Source: Candidatus Eiseniibacteriota bacterium (GTDB lineage: Bacteria > Joyebacterota > Joyebacteria > Joyebacterales > Joyebacteraceae). From it: a DNA stretch of 5,071 bases. Positions 3,518 through 5,071 of the stretch are shown here, piece by piece. The stretch spans positions 1 through 5,071 of the forward strand of contig DAOVNE010000134.1 of assembly GCA_030630395.1 (NCBI GenBank), written 5' to 3'. The notes under the pieces were generated by a model. That model made no database searches, had not been told where the DNA came from, and worked only from the letters and a program-made list of their open reading frames with translations. Within the stretch, counting starts at the first letter, position 1; each line of letters opens with the position of its first letter. Both the position numbers and the translations under genes were made by a program.

Positions 3518-5071
3518 TTGAGCATATTGCGTCGACCTGTGGCGGCGATGGCTGCCGGACTTCTCATGATGGTCTTTGCGGCTCCCGCGCTGGCGAGTTC
3601 ATCGGGGGAGCGGGCGCTCAGCTCGCACATCATCATCGGTGTAGAGCCCGGCACTGCGTTCGATGTCACGGTCGGTGGTGAACAGCTTCCTGAGAATCCT
3701 GTCATATCGGGCAGTGATGGAATCATCACATTCCAGGTTGACGACGCTGGGCTTCCGCCCGGTCCGCACACCGTCTTCGTGAGCGCGACCGGGGATCTGA
3801 TTATCGGAGGCATCTACACCAACAACATCACGACCGACACGGCGATCATCCACTGGAGCACCAATCTGCCGGCGGACTCCAGAGTAGAGTACGGCCTCAC
3901 CGATTCCTACGGACTGTCGACCCTTACCGATCCAGAGCTGACCACCGAACACGCCGTAACGCTGACGGGGTTGTCATCGGGAGCGACCTACCACTTCAGA
4001 GTACTCTCAGACACCGGTGGCGGCGAGACGGCCGTGTCAGGGGATCACGAGTTCACGACGGTGTCAGACCCGCTTGTCATCTCAGATGTGACGGTCGCTG
4101 AGATCTCCGTTACGTGGGCAACGGTAACATGGCAGACCAACAGAGCGTCCGACTCTCAGATCATCTATGGAGAGACGATATTCTACGGCCAGGAGACAGG
4201 CATCGACCCTGCCCAGGTCACTGACCACAGCGTGACGATAACGGGACTCGATCCCGACACCTCATACCATTTCAGAGTGCGCAGTGAAGACGGATCCGGG
4301 GGGATCGCGTTCTCTGTAGACGGCGTCTTCCGGACTGCTCGCACACCACTCACCGTGACCGACGTCGTTGCGACAGTCGCCATGACCTCGGTCGAAGTGA
4401 CCTGGGAGACCAACAGGCTCGCGGATTCGCAGATCGAGTACGGGTTTGACACCTCATACGGAACAGTCTCACCGCTTGCCCCTGCGATGGTCCTCGACCA
4501 CTCGGTCACAGTCGCCGGACTCGATCCCGGCGCCACCTACCACTACCGCGTGCGGAGCGAGGATGAGTTCGGCGAGACCGTATTCTCCGGTGACCACACG
4601 TTCGATGCCGGCTTCGATCCGCTCGAGATGAGCGGGCTTGCCGTCACAGGTATCGGAATAAACTGGGCCGTCATCGAATGGACTACAGACAGACCGGCCG
4701 ACGCCACGTCCTACTTCGGTCTGACGTCCGATTACGGGGACAGCGTGGTGGCCGGTGGCGGGCTGGCTGAGGCACACGCGTGCACATTGACCGGACTCGC
4801 AGAGGCCACCGTCTACCATTTTCGGGTGGTTTCGCAGGACGAGCACGGGATCATCGCGGCCTCTGCCGACTCCATCTTCGAGACCATGGAGGGAGTGCCG
4901 ATGATGCCGCCTGTGATGGGCGGACTCACTCTCCGTGCAACGAGCGTCATGAGTGTCGTGGTCTCGTGGACGACTGACATTCCGGCTACATCAGAGGTGA
5001 TGTATGGGGAGGACGGCGCCCTGACCGAGACCTCGGGCGTGGACAGCACGCTGGCCCTGGAGCATGAAGTA
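3518..5071 (+). CDS. Secreted tandem fibronectin-III / PAP-N-like repeat protein, 5' part (runs off window)
   Basis: The frame stays open to the window end: 518 residues, 3' end missing. From TTG 3518 the protein begins with Arg5-Arg6, a hydrophobic core (about 9-22) and PALA26, a typical Sec signal peptide cleaved before Ser27. Residues about 37-92 form a small beta domain. Four full repeats (about 98-182, 185-274, 277-364, 367-456) and the start of a fifth (464-518) follow. Each has a W-x-T-[ND] strand with ADS or similar (Trp113, 205, 296, 388, 484), then a YG or FG, H-x-[VC]-T-x-[TA]-G-L, and Y-H-[FY]-R-V. These match fibronectin III and the N-terminal domain of purple acid phosphatases; no metal-binding catalytic residues are visible. 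A structural, adhesive or substrate-binding cell-surface role is inferred; a C-terminal sorting signal or enzyme domain could lie beyond the edge. Expression probably depends on the sigma-54 promoter and structured leader upstream. Confidence 0.87.
   Translation, partial: MSILRRPVAAMAAGLLMMVFAAPALASSSGERALSSHIIIGVEPGTAFDVTVGGEQLPENPVISGSDGIITFQVDDAGLPPGPHTVFVSATGDLIIGGIYTNNITTDTAIIHWSTNLPADSRVEYGLTDSYGLSTLTDPELTTEHAVTLTGLSSGATYHFRVLSDTGGGETAVSGDHEFTTVSDPLVISDVTVAEISVTWATVTWQTNRASDSQIIYGETIFYGQETGIDPAQVTDHSVTITGLDPDTSYHFRVRSEDGSGGIAFSVDGVFRTARTPLTVTDVVATVAMTSVEVTWETNRLADSQIEYGFDTSYGTVSPLAPAMVLDHSVTVAGLDPGATYHYRVRSEDEFGETVFSGDHTFDAGFDPLEMSGLAVTGIGINWAVIEWTTDRPADATSYFGLTSDYGDSVVAGGGLAEAHACTLTGLAEATVYHFRVVSQDEHGIIAASADSIFETMEGVPMMPPVMGGLTLRATSVMSVVVSWTTDIPATSEVMYGEDGALTETSGVDSTLALEHEV
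3809..5071 (+). repeat. Tandem array of about 91-residue fibronectin-like coding repeats
   Basis: Units begin near 3809, 4070, 4346, 4616 and 4907; the fifth is cut by the window end. The conserved tryptophans are spaced 92, 91, 92 and 96 residues apart. The second and third units are most alike (both DHSVT, GLDP and RVRSED). At the DNA level the copies have diverged, so this is an old duplication rather than a recent expansion. Confidence 0.8.

Noticed and set aside
3475..3952. Minus-strand open frames opposite the start of the fibronectin-repeat gene
   Set aside because: The + strand encodes a clear signal peptide and repeat domains here. The minus frames show no family motif and are typical shadows of GC-rich coding DNA.
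4183..5049. Minus-strand open frames opposite the fibronectin repeats
   Set aside because: Their Thr/Ser/Val-rich sequence is a mirror of the repeated + strand codons, and no ribosome binding site or domain supports them.

Overview
The window looks like a piece of chromosome from a GC-rich Gram-negative (diderm) bacterium. The evidence is three exported or envelope proteins (two Sec signal peptides and one lipobox), a sigma-54-type regulator, and an envelope protein of the PEGA plus DUF5683 type. That mixture, with a lipoprotein carrying an 'NPLDPD' motif just after the lipid cysteine, resembles environmental FCB-group or related candidate phyla. This placement is an impression from family content, not a measured classification. 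All four genes read on the + strand.

Region by region: (1) 1-504 is the 3' end of a sigma-54-dependent (NtrC/PrsR-like) regulator, with the end of its AAA+ domain and an intact Fis-type helix-turn-helix. The arginines expected as arginine fingers and sensor II are missing. (2) 505-636 is a short intergenic region with a good sigma-70-type promoter (541-569), a palindrome in its spacer and a GC-rich hairpin. (3) 637-3021 is a two-gene operon: a PEGA/DUF5683 envelope protein, then, 27 bases later, a large lipoprotein with several fibronectin-like domains. It is closed by a hairpin terminator at 3064-3100. (4) 3101-3517 is a long non-coding regulatory region with two imperfect dyads, a sigma-54 (-24/-12) promoter at 3263-3278 and a leader of about 230 nt that can fold into a strongly closed multibranched RNA. 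(5) 3518-5071 begins a secreted protein made of tandem fibronectin type III / purple-acid-phosphatase-N-like repeats. It starts at TTG and runs off the window.

The most interesting part is region 4-5. A sigma-54 promoter with dyads upstream drives a structured leader in front of a secreted repeat protein, and the window also encodes the tail of a PrsR-like sigma-54 regulator. In PEP-CTERM/exosortase bacteria, PrsK/PrsR and RpoN are known to control surface-protein genes. Whether this regulator acts on this promoter is inference, made less simple by its degenerate ATPase end. The leader has an 8-bp closing stem, a one-sided 10-nt bulge and a 15-bp stem around internal hairpins. I do not recognise it as a known riboswitch class, and it is the best candidate for something undescribed.
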